From the IMG/VR virus record IMGVR_UViG_3300010397_000044, positions 1-64,000 of that record: a DNA stretch of 64,000 bases; one strand, written 5' to 3'. The first letter of the stretch is position 1; each line of letters opens with the position of its first letter. This document shows positions 7,207 to 14,955 of the stretch, in pieces. Position numbers and translations under genes: made by a program. The stretch comes from a virus. The notes under the pieces are model-generated. The model did not search any database. It was not told where the DNA came from and worked only from the letters and a program-made list of their open reading frames with translations.

Positions 7207-7246
7207 CCGTACTTCACATTATCGATTCACAAAAAAATTAAACCTT

Positions 7247-7483
7247 ATGAGTAGGATAGGATTATTAAGAGAAGCTTATGATGCTAACTGGGCTGATCTG
7301 TATGTGAATGGGGTTCTTTTAGTAAAAGACGGAGATGTGGCGATGGATTTAGTAGCACAAACATTTCTTTATTACTTCCGTAAAATAGAATCTATCAAGG
7401 GAGAAGTTAATATAAAATCCTTTCTACTTACAACCTTAAGAGACTTAGCTGTTAATCATCTAAGGTTTAATCAATCTATTTAA
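7247..7483 (+). CDS. Sigma-70 region 2-only protein (ECF-like)
   Basis: The 78 residues match region 2 of an ECF sigma factor: an opening helix (LLREAYDANWADLYV), the core-RNAP-binding helix DVAMDLVAQTFLYYFRKI where classical factors read 'AEDLVQETFL', and a closing NIKSFLLTTLRDLAVNHLRF (the usual 'wLyriarNlaid.lR'). The protein ends right after region 2.4, so region 4, which reads the -35 type element, is missing. It may recruit RNAP together with another DNA-binding protein, or block the host sigma by occupying the core. Its start is the first ATG after the divergent control region, and the winged-helix gene follows after two bases. Confidence 0.6.
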   Translation: MSRIGLLREAYDANWADLYVNGVLLVKDGDVAMDLVAQTFLYYFRKIESIKGEVNIKSFLLTTLRDLAVNHLRFNQSI

Positions 7484-7485
7484 TA

Positions 7486-7878
7486 ATGGCAAAAAGAGAT
7501 ATGAGACAACCAGAAACGAGTTTGGAGGCTTATAGGTCTCTTGACCCAGAAAAATTAAGGAAATCGTATAAGGATATACAAGGAGCTGTCCAGTCCTTAG
7601 GGAAGGCTCACTTTGAGCAAATCGCATCTTTCTTAAAAGTTGAGCCCGTTAAAATATGGAAGAGAATGTCGGAGGCGAGGAAGCTGGGACTTATACACCT
7701 TACTGATTCTAAGGAAAAAACATCTAGCGGTAGATTTGCTTTTCAATATGCTCCAGGGCCTGCTCCTGAATCTGTAGAAAGAAAGAAAAAGGTCATGAAG
7801 GGTAAAACTATAGCCGACTACTCCAAAGCACTTATTCAACCGAAATTAAATACTCACAACACAGAACGTCTATTCTAA
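7486..7878 (+). CDS. Winged-helix DNA-binding protein
   Basis: A 130-residue protein. Residues 20-85 show a helix-helix-wing pattern: SYKDIQGAVQSLG, then HFEQIASFLKVEPVKIWKRM (recognition helix region), then ARKLGLIHLTDS and a strand pair with GRFAFQYA. The C-terminal 40 residues are basic and probably disordered. It sits two bases after the sigma region-2 protein and overlaps the clamp-like gene by one base, so all three are one operon. It could bring promoter or origin specificity. It does not look like a sigma region 4. Confidence 0.5.
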   Translation: MAKRDMRQPETSLEAYRSLDPEKLRKSYKDIQGAVQSLGKAHFEQIASFLKVEPVKIWKRMSEARKLGLIHLTDSKEKTSSGRFAFQYAPGPAPESVERKKKVMKGKTIADYSKALIQPKLNTHNTERLF

Positions 7879-8870
7879 TGAACATTCCCGTAAACAAACT
7901 AAAAAAGTTTCAGAAATTAGCGGCCAATATCAAGACAAATGGCATACTTCCTATTTATAGCTATTTGAAATTTGGAGGTGGATGCATTTGTAAAAATGTT
8001 GGTACATCTTTTCTTGAATATAAAATGGAAGAGTCTGACGAAGAGTTACTTGTAGATGAACACGATTTGTTTAGCCTTTTGAATCATACAAGCTCTCCGT
8101 TTATAACTATTACGCTTAAAAAAGGCAAAGTAGAGTTGAATGATGGAAGGGATAAACTTCTCTTAAATACGGTTAAATATTCAGATTTTAATTCCCCGAA
8201 TACTTCGGCAAAAGAGCCGGTTCCCGTATCTGCTGAATTTATGGACGCTATTTTAAAAGCCTCCAACTTCGCTCAAGTTGTGAAAGACATGCCTACTTAC
8301 TACGCTTTTGTCCATATTGGAGAAAATGCAGTATGCGCTGGCGATGGCCTTATGATCTTTCATTGCCCGGTAGAGGAAAACTTGTCCATTGTATTGGAAG
8401 GTAAGATTGCTCAATTTGTAGCCAAACAAGGCGTTACTGCATTCGCAGACACCGGAAATTATCACCTATTTTTTACTCCTGACGCTGTTCTTGGGTTTGC
8501 TAAGTCAGAACTCAGTTGGTTCAATATTAAAAAGGTATTTGAACGACCAAGAGAGTACTCGTTTACTTTGGGAGCATCTGATATTATTTCGTTCAATTCC
8601 CTTTCGCTTCAACTGACAAGAGACCCAATGGTTACTCTTTCAAACGGCAAGTTTGAAATGAATGACATGCTATTGGATAAATGCCACGAGAGAGCAGCAG
8701 AAAATATAAAGGTAACCGAACCTTTCTCCTACAACCCAGAAAAAATGAATGTCGTAGTCAACGGGTTGGATTGCGAGGAAATAGATTTCTCAGACGGCGG
8801 CCCCTGCTACTTTTTATCAAATAAAGACGTAAAAGCAACTACTATTATAGCTAAAATTAAAAACCAATAA
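7878..8870 (+). CDS. Sliding-clamp-like protein (DnaN fold)
   Basis: The 330 residues show the repeated architecture expected of a DNA polymerase beta clamp. An N-terminal helix (LKKFQKLAANI) leads to NGILPIYSYLKF, equivalent to the 'LPILsnv' start of the first clamp strand. LLVDEHDLFSLLNHT and FITITLKKGKVELNDGRDKLLL match the 'v.a..l..ilk...' and 'l.i.sgr..f.l' steps, followed by a PVSAEFMDAILKASNFA second-domain opening. Identity to DnaN would be low and the usual length is about 365. A clamp ties polymerase to DNA and can dock other factors, yet no polymerase is seen in this window. Medium confidence, by pattern only. Confidence 0.45.
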   Translation: MNIPVNKLKKFQKLAANIKTNGILPIYSYLKFGGGCICKNVGTSFLEYKMEESDEELLVDEHDLFSLLNHTSSPFITITLKKGKVELNDGRDKLLLNTVKYSDFNSPNTSAKEPVPVSAEFMDAILKASNFAQVVKDMPTYYAFVHIGENAVCAGDGLMIFHCPVEENLSIVLEGKIAQFVAKQGVTAFADTGNYHLFFTPDAVLGFAKSELSWFNIKKVFERPREYSFTLGASDIISFNSLSLQLTRDPMVTLSNGKFEMNDMLLDKCHERAAENIKVTEPFSYNPEKMNVVVNGLDCEEIDFSDGGPCYFLSNKDVKATTIIAKIKNQ

Positions 8871-8871
8871 T

Positions 8872-9072
8872 ATGGATAAGATATTAAAAATTGAAACGAC
8901 AGGGACAAAACTCATTTCCTACATCGGATATCATAAGGAAAAGGAAGTAGAAAAGGTATTGAAGAACATAAAAAATCAATATATTTTTCTTAAAAAAAGG
9001 CATTTTGGGGATCATGGAAAACTAAAAGTAAGCATATCTACATATAATCCGGAACTTCCTTATAGGTTCTAA
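8872..9072 (+). CDS. Hypothetical small basic protein
   Basis: A 66-residue Lys-rich protein (MDKILKIETTGTKLISYIGY, then KEKEVEKVLKNIKNQYIFLK). It starts one base after the clamp-like stop, so it belongs to the same transcript. The high Lys content hints at nucleic-acid contact, but there is no recognised fold. Confidence 0.5.
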   Translation: MDKILKIETTGTKLISYIGYHKEKEVEKVLKNIKNQYIFLKKRHFGDHGKLKVSISTYNPELPYRF

Positions 9073-9096
9073 TGCAGTGTATGATAAACTAAATAT

Positions 9097-9300
9097 ATGA
9101 ATAAATTTTATTTGCGAGGTTTATTGTTTTCCTTTTTTGGAATTGTGATTTGCTTTAAGCAAAAAAATTACGGACTTTCAGATGACTTGTGCGTTATTTT
9201 TTCCTTTGCTTTTGCGTGGATTTGGGAACCTGCATTAATGTCAGTCATCGAAGAGTACAAAGAAAAAAGAAAAGCCAAACCAACTAAAACCCCCTTGTAG
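9097..9300 (+). CDS. Small membrane protein
   Basis: A 67-residue protein with two hydrophobic stretches (about residues 6-21 and 30-47) and a basic C-terminal tail ending KTPL. Two membrane spans with both ends in the cytoplasm are likely. The base composition is more AT-rich than its neighbours. The role is unknown. Confidence 0.5.
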   Translation: MNKFYLRGLLFSFFGIVICFKQKNYGLSDDLCVIFSFAFAWIWEPALMSVIEEYKEKRKAKPTKTPL

Positions 9301-9304
9301 ATAT

Positions 9305-9592
9305 ATGGAAGCTGAACTTTTATCAGAATTAATAGAAAATGATTACAGAAATATTAAAGAAGTGCCGGGAAGGGGGATTTGTGCATTAAAGCGAATGGCC
9401 TTTACTGTAGGCTTATGTTATGGGTTGGACGAAACCGGATATCAAGGACGGTATTGTTTTCATACGTGGTCGGACGCCGACAAAGCCTTTAACAACTGGA
9501 ATGGTCTTGGCGACCCTTCGGAAGATTGGATTAAACACAAAGGAATTGCAGGCGAATGGTCGAATCCTAATGTGGAAAATAATTCCCTATAA
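9305..9592 (+). CDS. Hypothetical protein
   Basis: A 95-residue protein (MEAELLSELIENDYRNIKEV ... GICALKRMAFTVGLCYGLDE ... RYCFHTWSDADKAFNNWNG). The GLCYGL/GRYCF pattern with the acidic WEDWIKHKG-like end recurs in small proteins of Bacteroidota mobile elements and phages, with no known function. It is the last gene before the ORF-free unit at 9596-9784. Confidence 0.5.
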   Translation: MEAELLSELIENDYRNIKEVPGRGICALKRMAFTVGLCYGLDETGYQGRYCFHTWSDADKAFNNWNGLGDPSEDWIKHKGIAGEWSNPNVENNSL

Positions 9593-9595
9593 ATA

Positions 9596-9627
9596 TTTGG
9601 AAGCAATAACCAGACCCCGTATCTTAG
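9596..9627 (+). promoter_or_regulatory. Candidate promoter of an ORF-free unit
   Basis: TTTG at 9596-9599, a 20-bp spacer, then TATCTTAG at 9620-9627. The same spacing and -7 word (TAnCTTAG) occur before the gene at 59792. No gene starts downstream until 9820, past a strong terminator, so this promoter would make a short RNA. Confidence 0.45.
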
Positions 9628-9632
9628 TCGTC

Positions 9633-9784
9633 CAATGCTAAAATTCATCGATCCATGTTAATGGGCATTAATTATACATAATTGCGGTTTCGTGTAATGA
9701 GTGAAGGCAATACACGGGACTGAATTAAGGGGATTAAAACACCCCTTAACCCACCCAGACGTCCTTCACCGTCTGGGTTTTTTT
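9633..9784 (+). ncRNA. Candidate small structured RNA
   Basis: Between a promoter-like element and a strong terminator lie about 150 bases with no frame longer than about eight codons. Three hairpins follow one another: CGTGTA / TACACG (9691-9696 with 9711-9716), AAGGGG / CCCCTT (9727-9732 with 9742-9747) and the terminator stem (9753-9778). The unit lies between the clamp operon and the HNH and primase-helicase genes. It could be a trans-acting small RNA or a leader that controls the replication genes downstream. The 5' end is estimated from the promoter position. Confidence 0.45.
9753..9784 (+). terminator. Rho-independent terminator
   Basis: Perfect nine-base stem ACCCAGACG / CGTCTGGGT around an eight-base loop, followed by TTTTTT and ATTT. 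It ends the ORF-free unit upstream of the HNH gene. Confidence 0.85.
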
Positions 9785-9819
9785 ATTTACTTATCCTACC
9801 TTTTTAAAATTAATTATTG

Positions 9820-10254
9820 ATGACCTACACGGAAAAATTGCAAGACCCAAGGTGGCAAAAGAAAAGATTACAAATTCTTGAAAGAGATGAGTTTAAGTGT
9901 AAAATGTGTAAAGATGACACTACCACATTGCATGTGCATCACAAAAAATATTCTGGTGATCCTTGGGAGGCGGATAATAATGATTTAATCACATATTGCA
10001 AACATTGCCATGCCGTGGTTGAGCATAATAAAAAAGAAGATTTTTGGCCAATGGCTGTTATCAAAGCCGAATCGAATAATGACATAATTAAAATTATTGT
10101 TATATATATTGATAAAGATTTTGAACTTAGTATTGACTTTTACTTGTATTTTAATGATACCATAAAGTATCAAACTACAATTTCTAAAAGTTGTGCCGAA
10201 CGTATAGTATCTGTTATTAATTCGGTAGAAACATTGATCTACAAAAATGGCTAA
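9820..10254 (+). CDS. HNH endonuclease
   Basis: A 144-residue protein. The first 70 residues hold an HNH module: a helix ending QILERDEFKCKMCKDD (first CxxC), LHVHHKKYSGDPWEADNN with the HH pair, and DLITYCKHCHAVVEH (second CxxC). This is the typical phage HNH with structural zinc. The C-terminal half is AT-rich and beta-like, without a known fold. The frame extends to a TTG at 9817, but the ATG at 9820 is the natural start. It may be a homing-type nuclease or act in packaging or recombination. It stands at the head of the replication genes and overlaps the next by eight bases. Confidence 0.75.
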   Translation: MTYTEKLQDPRWQKKRLQILERDEFKCKMCKDDTTTLHVHHKKYSGDPWEADNNDLITYCKHCHAVVEHNKKEDFWPMAVIKAESNNDIIKIIVIYIDKDFELSIDFYLYFNDTIKYQTTISKSCAERIVSVINSVETLIYKNG

Positions 10255-10747
10255 AGATCCAGCATTTTTATTCTACCCCGGCGATTTTGTAGCAGGCACT
10301 ATGCATTTAGATTTTGAATGTACTGGCGCATATATTAAACTTCTTATGCTACAATTTCAGAAAGATCGCATGACGCTACATATGATACAACAAGTGTTGG
10401 GACATAGGTTCGAACATATCTGGTGTCAAATAAAGGATAAGTTTGTTGAAGACGGAGGTCTGTTCTGGAACGAAAGATTGCAGTTAGAGAAAGAAAAACG
10501 CGCAAACTTCTGTAAATCAAGGAGAGATAATAAAAATTCAAAAAAACAAAATCAACATATGTTATCACATATGGAAAATGAAAATGAAAATATAAATGCA
10601 ATTGGAAATGTAAATAGGTTTAATGAAGACAAAACCGCAATTATTTTCCCCAATGGCAAAATTCAAGAATTAGGGAAAAGTCAAAAATTTAGAGCCCAAT
10701 TTGGCGAATTGAGACCCGAAAGCGTAAAATGGGGGGAGATAAACTAA
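10247..10747 (+). CDS. DUF1376 / YdaU-like replication protein
   Basis: The 166-residue protein starts with the hallmark 'KDPAFLFYPGDFVAGTMHLD' and continues with GAYIKLLMLQFQKDR, the DUF1376 signature of a winged-helix domain found at the N-terminus of phage and prophage replication initiators. The C-terminus is a charged, Asn-rich low-complexity stretch (residues 90-120) and a short tail. It lies immediately before the primase-helicase and after the HNH gene, which supports a role in starting phage replication. DNA binding is known for the family only by inference. Confidence 0.7.
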   Translation: MAKDPAFLFYPGDFVAGTMHLDFECTGAYIKLLMLQFQKDRMTLHMIQQVLGHRFEHIWCQIKDKFVEDGGLFWNERLQLEKEKRANFCKSRRDNKNSKKQNQHMLSHMENENENINAIGNVNRFNEDKTAIIFPNGKIQELGKSQKFRAQFGELRPESVKWGEIN

Positions 10748-10757
10748 AACTTTAGCA

Positions 10758-12647
10758 ATGTACTACGACCGGCTCAGAGATTTGGACATAAAAGTCACAA
10801 GACGTTCAGGGAATGAGAAAACACTTTGCCCTCAATGCAGCAATAGTCGAAAAAACAAGAACGACAGATGCTTGTCAATTAACGTCACTACTGGGGAGTA
10901 CAATTGCCATAATTGCGGCTGGAAAGGAAATGTTAGGACACACGAAAGGAAGAGAGAGCAGAAGGAGTACGTAAAGCCAACAGCAGACTATTTGGCGGGT
11001 ATCAGCCTGAAAGAACGCACGAGCCAATATTTTAGAGAAAAGCGCGGGATTAGCCAAGAAACGTTGGATCATTTCATGATATTCAGCCGGGAAGAATATA
11101 TGCCTCAGACTTCCCAAAAAGAGAATTGCATTTGTTTCCCATATTTCAGAGACGGCGAATTGGTCAATATCAAGTTCCGGGACGCAAGGAAGAACTTCAA
11201 AATGGTTTCTGGTGCGGAACTTATTTTCTACAACTTGGGATCAATAGGAGAACGAAAAAAAGCCATTGTTACGGAGGGTGAAATAGATTGCCTAAGCCTT
11301 TATGAATGTGGATTCAGTAAGGAAGGAGTTGAGCCGCTGTCGGAATACGCTATCCTTTCAGTACCTAACGGGGCAAGTAAGGGAAATCAAAGACTGGATT
11401 ATTTGGATAATTGCGCGGAGTGGTTTTTAGGTCTTGAAGAGGTGATTATAGCCACGGATGGAGATGAAGCTGGGAAGATGCTTCGGGATGAATTAGTACG
11501 GCGGTTAGGTGTGGAAAGATGCCGGGTAGTCAATTACCCCCAAGAAAGCATAGTGAACCAGAATGGGCAAATTTCAAGACCCTGTAAAGACTTAAACGAA
11601 GTCCTTTTATATTTTGGGGCTGGGAAAGTAATTGAGTGCGTAATGTCTTCTCCATCGATACCAGTAGAGGGTATATATTTCGTAGAAGATATTTTTGCGG
11701 CCATGTTTGATAATTTCAAGCGCGGTATTCAATTAGCTCCAACAACACATTTTAAACAACTTGATGAATATTTCAGATGGAAGAAGGGCGAGCAGAATCT
11801 TTTCATTGGATATGGTAATCATGGCAAAACGACATTTGCTATCCAATTAATGATGGTTAAGAGTATGTACGATGGTTGGAAGTGGGGTATATTCTCACCT
11901 GAGAACTATCCTGCAAATGACTTCTTTGACGACATGATAGAAATGTACAACGGGAAATTTCTATCTCAAATGACGGATGAAGAATATGTGGCTGCGTGTG
12001 AATTTTTGAACGAACACTTTTTTTACGTATACCCTGAAGATGCACATGATCTGTTATCTATACATGATAAGTTTAGATATTTGATTCTTAAAAAGGGATT
12101 GGACGGAGTTATGATTGATCCATTCAATCAATTAGATCATATCAACAAACCGTATCAAAGAGATGACCAAATGCTTTCAGATTGTCTAAAAGATACAAAA
12201 CGCTTTGCTTTGCTGAATAACGTTTCATACAATATCGTAGCGCATCCAAAGAATCCCAAGTACGATGAAAACAAACAATTGCCGGTGGTTGATATGTACG
12301 ATGTAGCTGGCGGAGCAATGTGGGGTAATAAAATGGATAATATAATTTCTTACTATAGACCTAGATTTCATGAAGACAAAAACAGCACTGAGGTTCAAAT
12401 ACACATTCAGAAATGTAAAAGGAAAAGAACGGGAGGGAAATTAGGCGATACTGATATGCAATTTATTTGGAGCAAAAAAAGGTTTATTGAAGGCTTTTCG
12501 GACATATTCGTATGTGATCCAAACCGGGCTGCCAGTTTCAAAAAAGGAGAGTTAAACTTAGATATTAGGCCACGGCTCATAGATAATTACAAACCTGCTA
12601 ATTTCTACGAAACAGATAAAGATGAACCCGAAACATCACCTTTTTAA
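10758..12647 (+). CDS. Primase-helicase (T7 gp4/Twinkle type)
   Basis: A 629-residue protein with the three expected parts. Residues about 24-56 form a zinc-binding module (CPQC ... CHNCGWKG). Residues about 165-260 form a Toprim domain: the Glu motif in VTEGEIDCLSLY and the acidic pair in IIATDGDEAGK. Residues about 315-600 form a RecA-like helicase core: Walker A GYGNHGKTTFAIQ near 351, Walker B in GVMIDPFNQLD near 450, and a YNIVAHPKN sensor segment. It would unwind DNA and lay primers at the phage fork. It is close to the usual length of about 560-680. The start at 10758 follows the DUF1376 gene by ten bases. Confidence 0.88.
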   Translation: MYYDRLRDLDIKVTRRSGNEKTLCPQCSNSRKNKNDRCLSINVTTGEYNCHNCGWKGNVRTHERKREQKEYVKPTADYLAGISLKERTSQYFREKRGISQETLDHFMIFSREEYMPQTSQKENCICFPYFRDGELVNIKFRDARKNFKMVSGAELIFYNLGSIGERKKAIVTEGEIDCLSLYECGFSKEGVEPLSEYAILSVPNGASKGNQRLDYLDNCAEWFLGLEEVIIATDGDEAGKMLRDELVRRLGVERCRVVNYPQESIVNQNGQISRPCKDLNEVLLYFGAGKVIECVMSSPSIPVEGIYFVEDIFAAMFDNFKRGIQLAPTTHFKQLDEYFRWKKGEQNLFIGYGNHGKTTFAIQLMMVKSMYDGWKWGIFSPENYPANDFFDDMIEMYNGKFLSQMTDEEYVAACEFLNEHFFYVYPEDAHDLLSIHDKFRYLILKKGLDGVMIDPFNQLDHINKPYQRDDQMLSDCLKDTKRFALLNNVSYNIVAHPKNPKYDENKQLPVVDMYDVAGGAMWGNKMDNIISYYRPRFHEDKNSTEVQIHIQKCKRKRTGGKLGDTDMQFIWSKKRFIEGFSDIFVCDPNRAASFKKGELNLDIRPRLIDNYKPANFYETDKDEPETSPF

Positions 12648-12656
12648 TTTCATTTT

Positions 12657-12986
12657 ATGACAAAGCACCCTAATGCCCCGGCTGAGGACCGGGCTAAAAG
12701 ACAAAAGCAGATTCCTGTTACTCTTGAAGAGTATGATAAAATACATGAATTATGGGAGAAAGGAATGAAGAAGTGTGATATATCTATTCTTATGGATAGA
12801 ACGTCTGGTGCGATAGCACATTGTTTAACTAGATTGACTAGGGAAACTGTTGTAAGAAGAGAAGCGAGAAGAGCCAAAAGAACAGCAAGTACCTATAAGT
12901 ATGCGTACATTGAATTAGAAGAAAAGGATTTATCTTCACTGCCCGATACGGAATTATTTGAACATTCAAAAGATTATATTTTATAA
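12657..12986 (+). CDS. Helix-turn-helix-like protein
   Basis: A 109-residue basic protein. Residues 20-65 read as helices with a turn: VTLEEYDKIHELWEKGM, then KKCDISILMDRTSGAIAHCL, like a sigma-4 or resolvase-type helix-turn-helix. The C-terminus is acidic and ends LFEHSKDYIL. It sits just after the primase-helicase, in the same direction. It may be a transcription or replication regulator. The HTH call rests on pattern only. Confidence 0.45.
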   Translation: MTKHPNAPAEDRAKRQKQIPVTLEEYDKIHELWEKGMKKCDISILMDRTSGAIAHCLTRLTRETVVRREARRAKRTASTYKYAYIELEEKDLSSLPDTELFEHSKDYIL

Positions 12987-12989
12987 GTT

Positions 12990-13193
12990 ATGTGTGAAAA
13001 TAACAACCACTCCTATGTTCATCTTCGGACTGAAAAATATGCAAGATGGACACATTCGGAAGGCAGACAGATTTTTGCCAAAATGATAGATACATTCTTT
13101 TGTGACAAATGCCTAGATCAGAAAGAGGTTAAAAAAGAATATTCTGGTCATTTCAAAGAAAGGCCTGATTGGGTTAATGACATTCAATTCTAA
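12990..13193 (+). CDS. Small zinc-knuckle-like protein
   Basis: A 67-residue protein with two possible metal ligands near each end: C2/H7 at the N-terminus (MCENNNHSYVH) and FFCDKCLDQ at about residues 39-45. The end is aromatic and acidic. It starts three bases after the previous stop. No family is assigned. Confidence 0.45.
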   Translation: MCENNNHSYVHLRTEKYARWTHSEGRQIFAKMIDTFFCDKCLDQKEVKKEYSGHFKERPDWVNDIQF

Positions 13194-13212
13194 ATCAAAA
13201 CAATAAAAAAAC

Positions 13213-13584
13213 ATGAAAATTGGAATTATCGCATCAGTAGTATTATTCTTAGTTAGTTGTTCTACCGAAAAGAAAGATAAGTTTAAGCCTATAACAGATA
13301 GTAGTGTGTTTGTTATTTATAGGGCTTATCCAGCAGGTTTAACAGGAGCAAGGGGAAGGTATTCTACGCAATTAGTTAAGGCCGTAGACAGCAACGACAA
13401 GGTGATTACAAAGGTGGATACTACATGGACATTGGAAATAGTCAACTATAAAGATACCATTAAGGATGCTAAAGGTGTTCCTGTAAAAGACTCCATCACC
13501 CATCAATACAAATTCAACTTCCAATGGTATAAGTTAACACCAGAAGAAAATAAGACTGTTCGTGTACAGATTATAAATATTTAA
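13213..13584 (+). CDS. Lipoprotein
   Basis: A 123-residue protein with a type II signal peptide: MKIGIIASVVLFLVSCSTEK, where LVSC is the lipobox and Cys16 would be lipidated. The mature part is a beta-rich domain with conserved-looking SSVFVIYRAYP and NFQWYKLTPEEN segments. It would sit in the inner or outer membrane of the host during infection. Possible roles include superinfection exclusion or envelope change. No family recognised. Confidence 0.65.
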   Translation: MKIGIIASVVLFLVSCSTEKKDKFKPITDSSVFVIYRAYPAGLTGARGRYSTQLVKAVDSNDKVITKVDTTWTLEIVNYKDTIKDAKGVPVKDSITHQYKFNFQWYKLTPEENKTVRVQIINI

Positions 13585-13587
13585 TTT

Positions 13588-13893
13588 ATGGAAAGAGGTA
13601 AAATAACGGACGAACTAATAAAGATTGGTGTAGGACCGGATACCAATACGGACGAATGTTGGGAGCTTCTTTTGAGTACCATACAAGATTTATGTAATGA
13701 TGAAGCCATCCTAACGGAAGCTCGTTTAAATGCAGTCAACCCAACAAAAAATGTTAAAGAAATAGCATTAGATGCAGTAGTTAGAATCTATGCAGCACGG
13801 CCTGATTGGCGCATTGGTTGGGATGATAATGGAGGAGGCAGTCATTTTCTGTTGAGTTGCGACAAAATATACCAATGGCTCATTAAAGAATAA
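13588..13893 (+). CDS. Hypothetical protein
   Basis: A 101-residue acidic, mostly helical protein (MERGKITDELIKIGVGPDTN ... DECWELLLSTIQDLCND ... VRIYAARPDWRIGWDDNGGG). It begins three bases after the lipoprotein gene and ends five bases before the MazG-like gene. It has no signal or membrane segment. No family recognised. Confidence 0.5.
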   Translation: MERGKITDELIKIGVGPDTNTDECWELLLSTIQDLCNDEAILTEARLNAVNPTKNVKEIALDAVVRIYAARPDWRIGWDDNGGGSHFLLSCDKIYQWLIKE

Positions 13894-13898
13894 ATACT

Positions 13899-14270
13899 AT
13901 GAATATTTACGATATATCAAAGGAAATTAATGAAAACGCTCATGCCAAGGGTTTTTGGGAAAAAGGAATGAATATTCCAGAAAAACTAATGCTGACGGTG
14001 GGCGAACTATCTGAAGCTATGGAAGCCGATAGAGATAGCAAATTCTGTACTTATAACATGGATGCAATAAATGGATGGGTGCAAGACAGTGATTTTATTG
14101 AGGCGTATAAAGATTGGGTCAAAGGTACTTTTGAGGAAGAAATTGCTGATGCTGTAATACGGTTGTTTGATCTGGCGACCGAACTTAAAATCGATCTACC
14201 AGCGCACATAGAAGCTAAAGTTAGATTCAATAAAAGCCGCCCACATATGCATGGTGGTAAAAAATATTAA
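13899..14270 (+). CDS. MazG-like nucleotide pyrophosphohydrolase
   Basis: A 123-residue all-helical protein with the MazG metal-binding pattern: GELSEAMEADRD in the second helix and FEEEIADAVIRLFDLATEL in the fourth, giving the ExxE...ExxD set of acidic ligands. MazG-type enzymes hydrolyse NTPs or related nucleotides to monophosphates. In phages they are thought to adjust nucleotide pools or (p)ppGpp signals. The C-terminal KVRFNKSRPHMHGGKKY is the standard family end. The length fits. Confidence 0.75.
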   Translation: MNIYDISKEINENAHAKGFWEKGMNIPEKLMLTVGELSEAMEADRDSKFCTYNMDAINGWVQDSDFIEAYKDWVKGTFEEEIADAVIRLFDLATELKIDLPAHIEAKVRFNKSRPHMHGGKKY

Positions 14271-14272
14271 CA

Positions 14273-14764
14273 ATGATTCACCTACTATTTTTACTCCCCT
14301 TCATCCATCAGCTTAGTTGGTCAGACTATAAAGGTCCACAACAAATAAGATGGGAGAATTTTAAAGGCCTACCAAAAAATAATGGATATGCCGCAAGTGT
14401 TAATACCCGTTGGATATTGACAGACTCTTGCGAAGATGGTAAATGTTATTTTAAAGTAGACTGCGGAATAGATGAGGATAGTTCATGGACAACAACCAAT
14501 TCAGAAATCGCTTTAAGACACGAGCAAACTCACGTTAATTTGTCTTATATTGTTTGTAGAGACTTTAAAAGGGTGTTATCCAAATATCAAGGAATCTCCG
14601 AATCTAAAGCCTATAAAGTACATAACCTATTTAATAATTGGTGGGCTAAAGAAAGAAGAGTTAATGCTCTTTTCGATAGAGAAACAAAGCATTCTGTAGT
14701 CACAGTTATAGAAAAACAATGGGAGGACCAAATAAACAAAGCACTATGCGAAGGTTCACATTAA
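14273..14764 (+). CDS. Exported DUF922-family zinc protease
   Basis: A 163-residue protein with a short hydrophobic start (MIHLLFLLPFIHQ) followed by LSWSDYKG and IRWENFKGLP, the repeated 'LsW.DFkG' motif of DUF922. The centre has ALRHEQTHVNLSYIVCRDFK: HEQTH is an HExxH zinc site followed by the family helix. A third ligand likely lies further on. This is a secreted, zinc-dependent peptidase fold. The substrate could be a host periplasmic protein. The start lies two bases after the MazG-like stop. Confidence 0.7.
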   Translation: MIHLLFLLPFIHQLSWSDYKGPQQIRWENFKGLPKNNGYAASVNTRWILTDSCEDGKCYFKVDCGIDEDSSWTTTNSEIALRHEQTHVNLSYIVCRDFKRVLSKYQGISESKAYKVHNLFNNWWAKERRVNALFDRETKHSVVTVIEKQWEDQINKALCEGSH

Positions 14765-14955
14765 AACAAGATTATCAGGGATTCTATAAAGGAACTATCT
14801 TTGTCGGCCCAATATTCGCCACCGATACTCAACGACCAGCTTTTTACAGAGAGCAAGACGTAGAAGACCGAAAGGATAAAATCTACTATTACGCCTCTCA
14901 TGTAACAGATAACCCACTTATTTTTGAAGAAATTAAAACAGAAGAGAAACAATGA
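14746..14955 (+). CDS. Hypothetical small protein
   Basis: A 69-residue protein (MRRFTLKQDYQGFYKGTIFV ... YYYASHVTDNPLIF). The frame could start at 14719, but the ATG at 14746 begins at the conserved-looking part and shortens the overlap with the protease gene to 19 bases. The pattern 'L-x-D-Y-x-G-x-Y-KGT-x-F' resembles the small 'YELIKEFPGSPKKGT' beta module at 4348. It overlaps the methyltransferase gene by four bases. Confidence 0.5.
   Translation: MRRFTLKQDYQGFYKGTIFVGPIFATDTQRPAFYREQDVEDRKDKIYYYASHVTDNPLIFEEIKTEEKQ

Noticed and set aside
7486-7878. Winged-helix protein as a split-off sigma region 4
   Set aside because: The helix spacing and the GLI-x-L wing match a winged helix. The region 4 helix-turn-helix pattern is absent.
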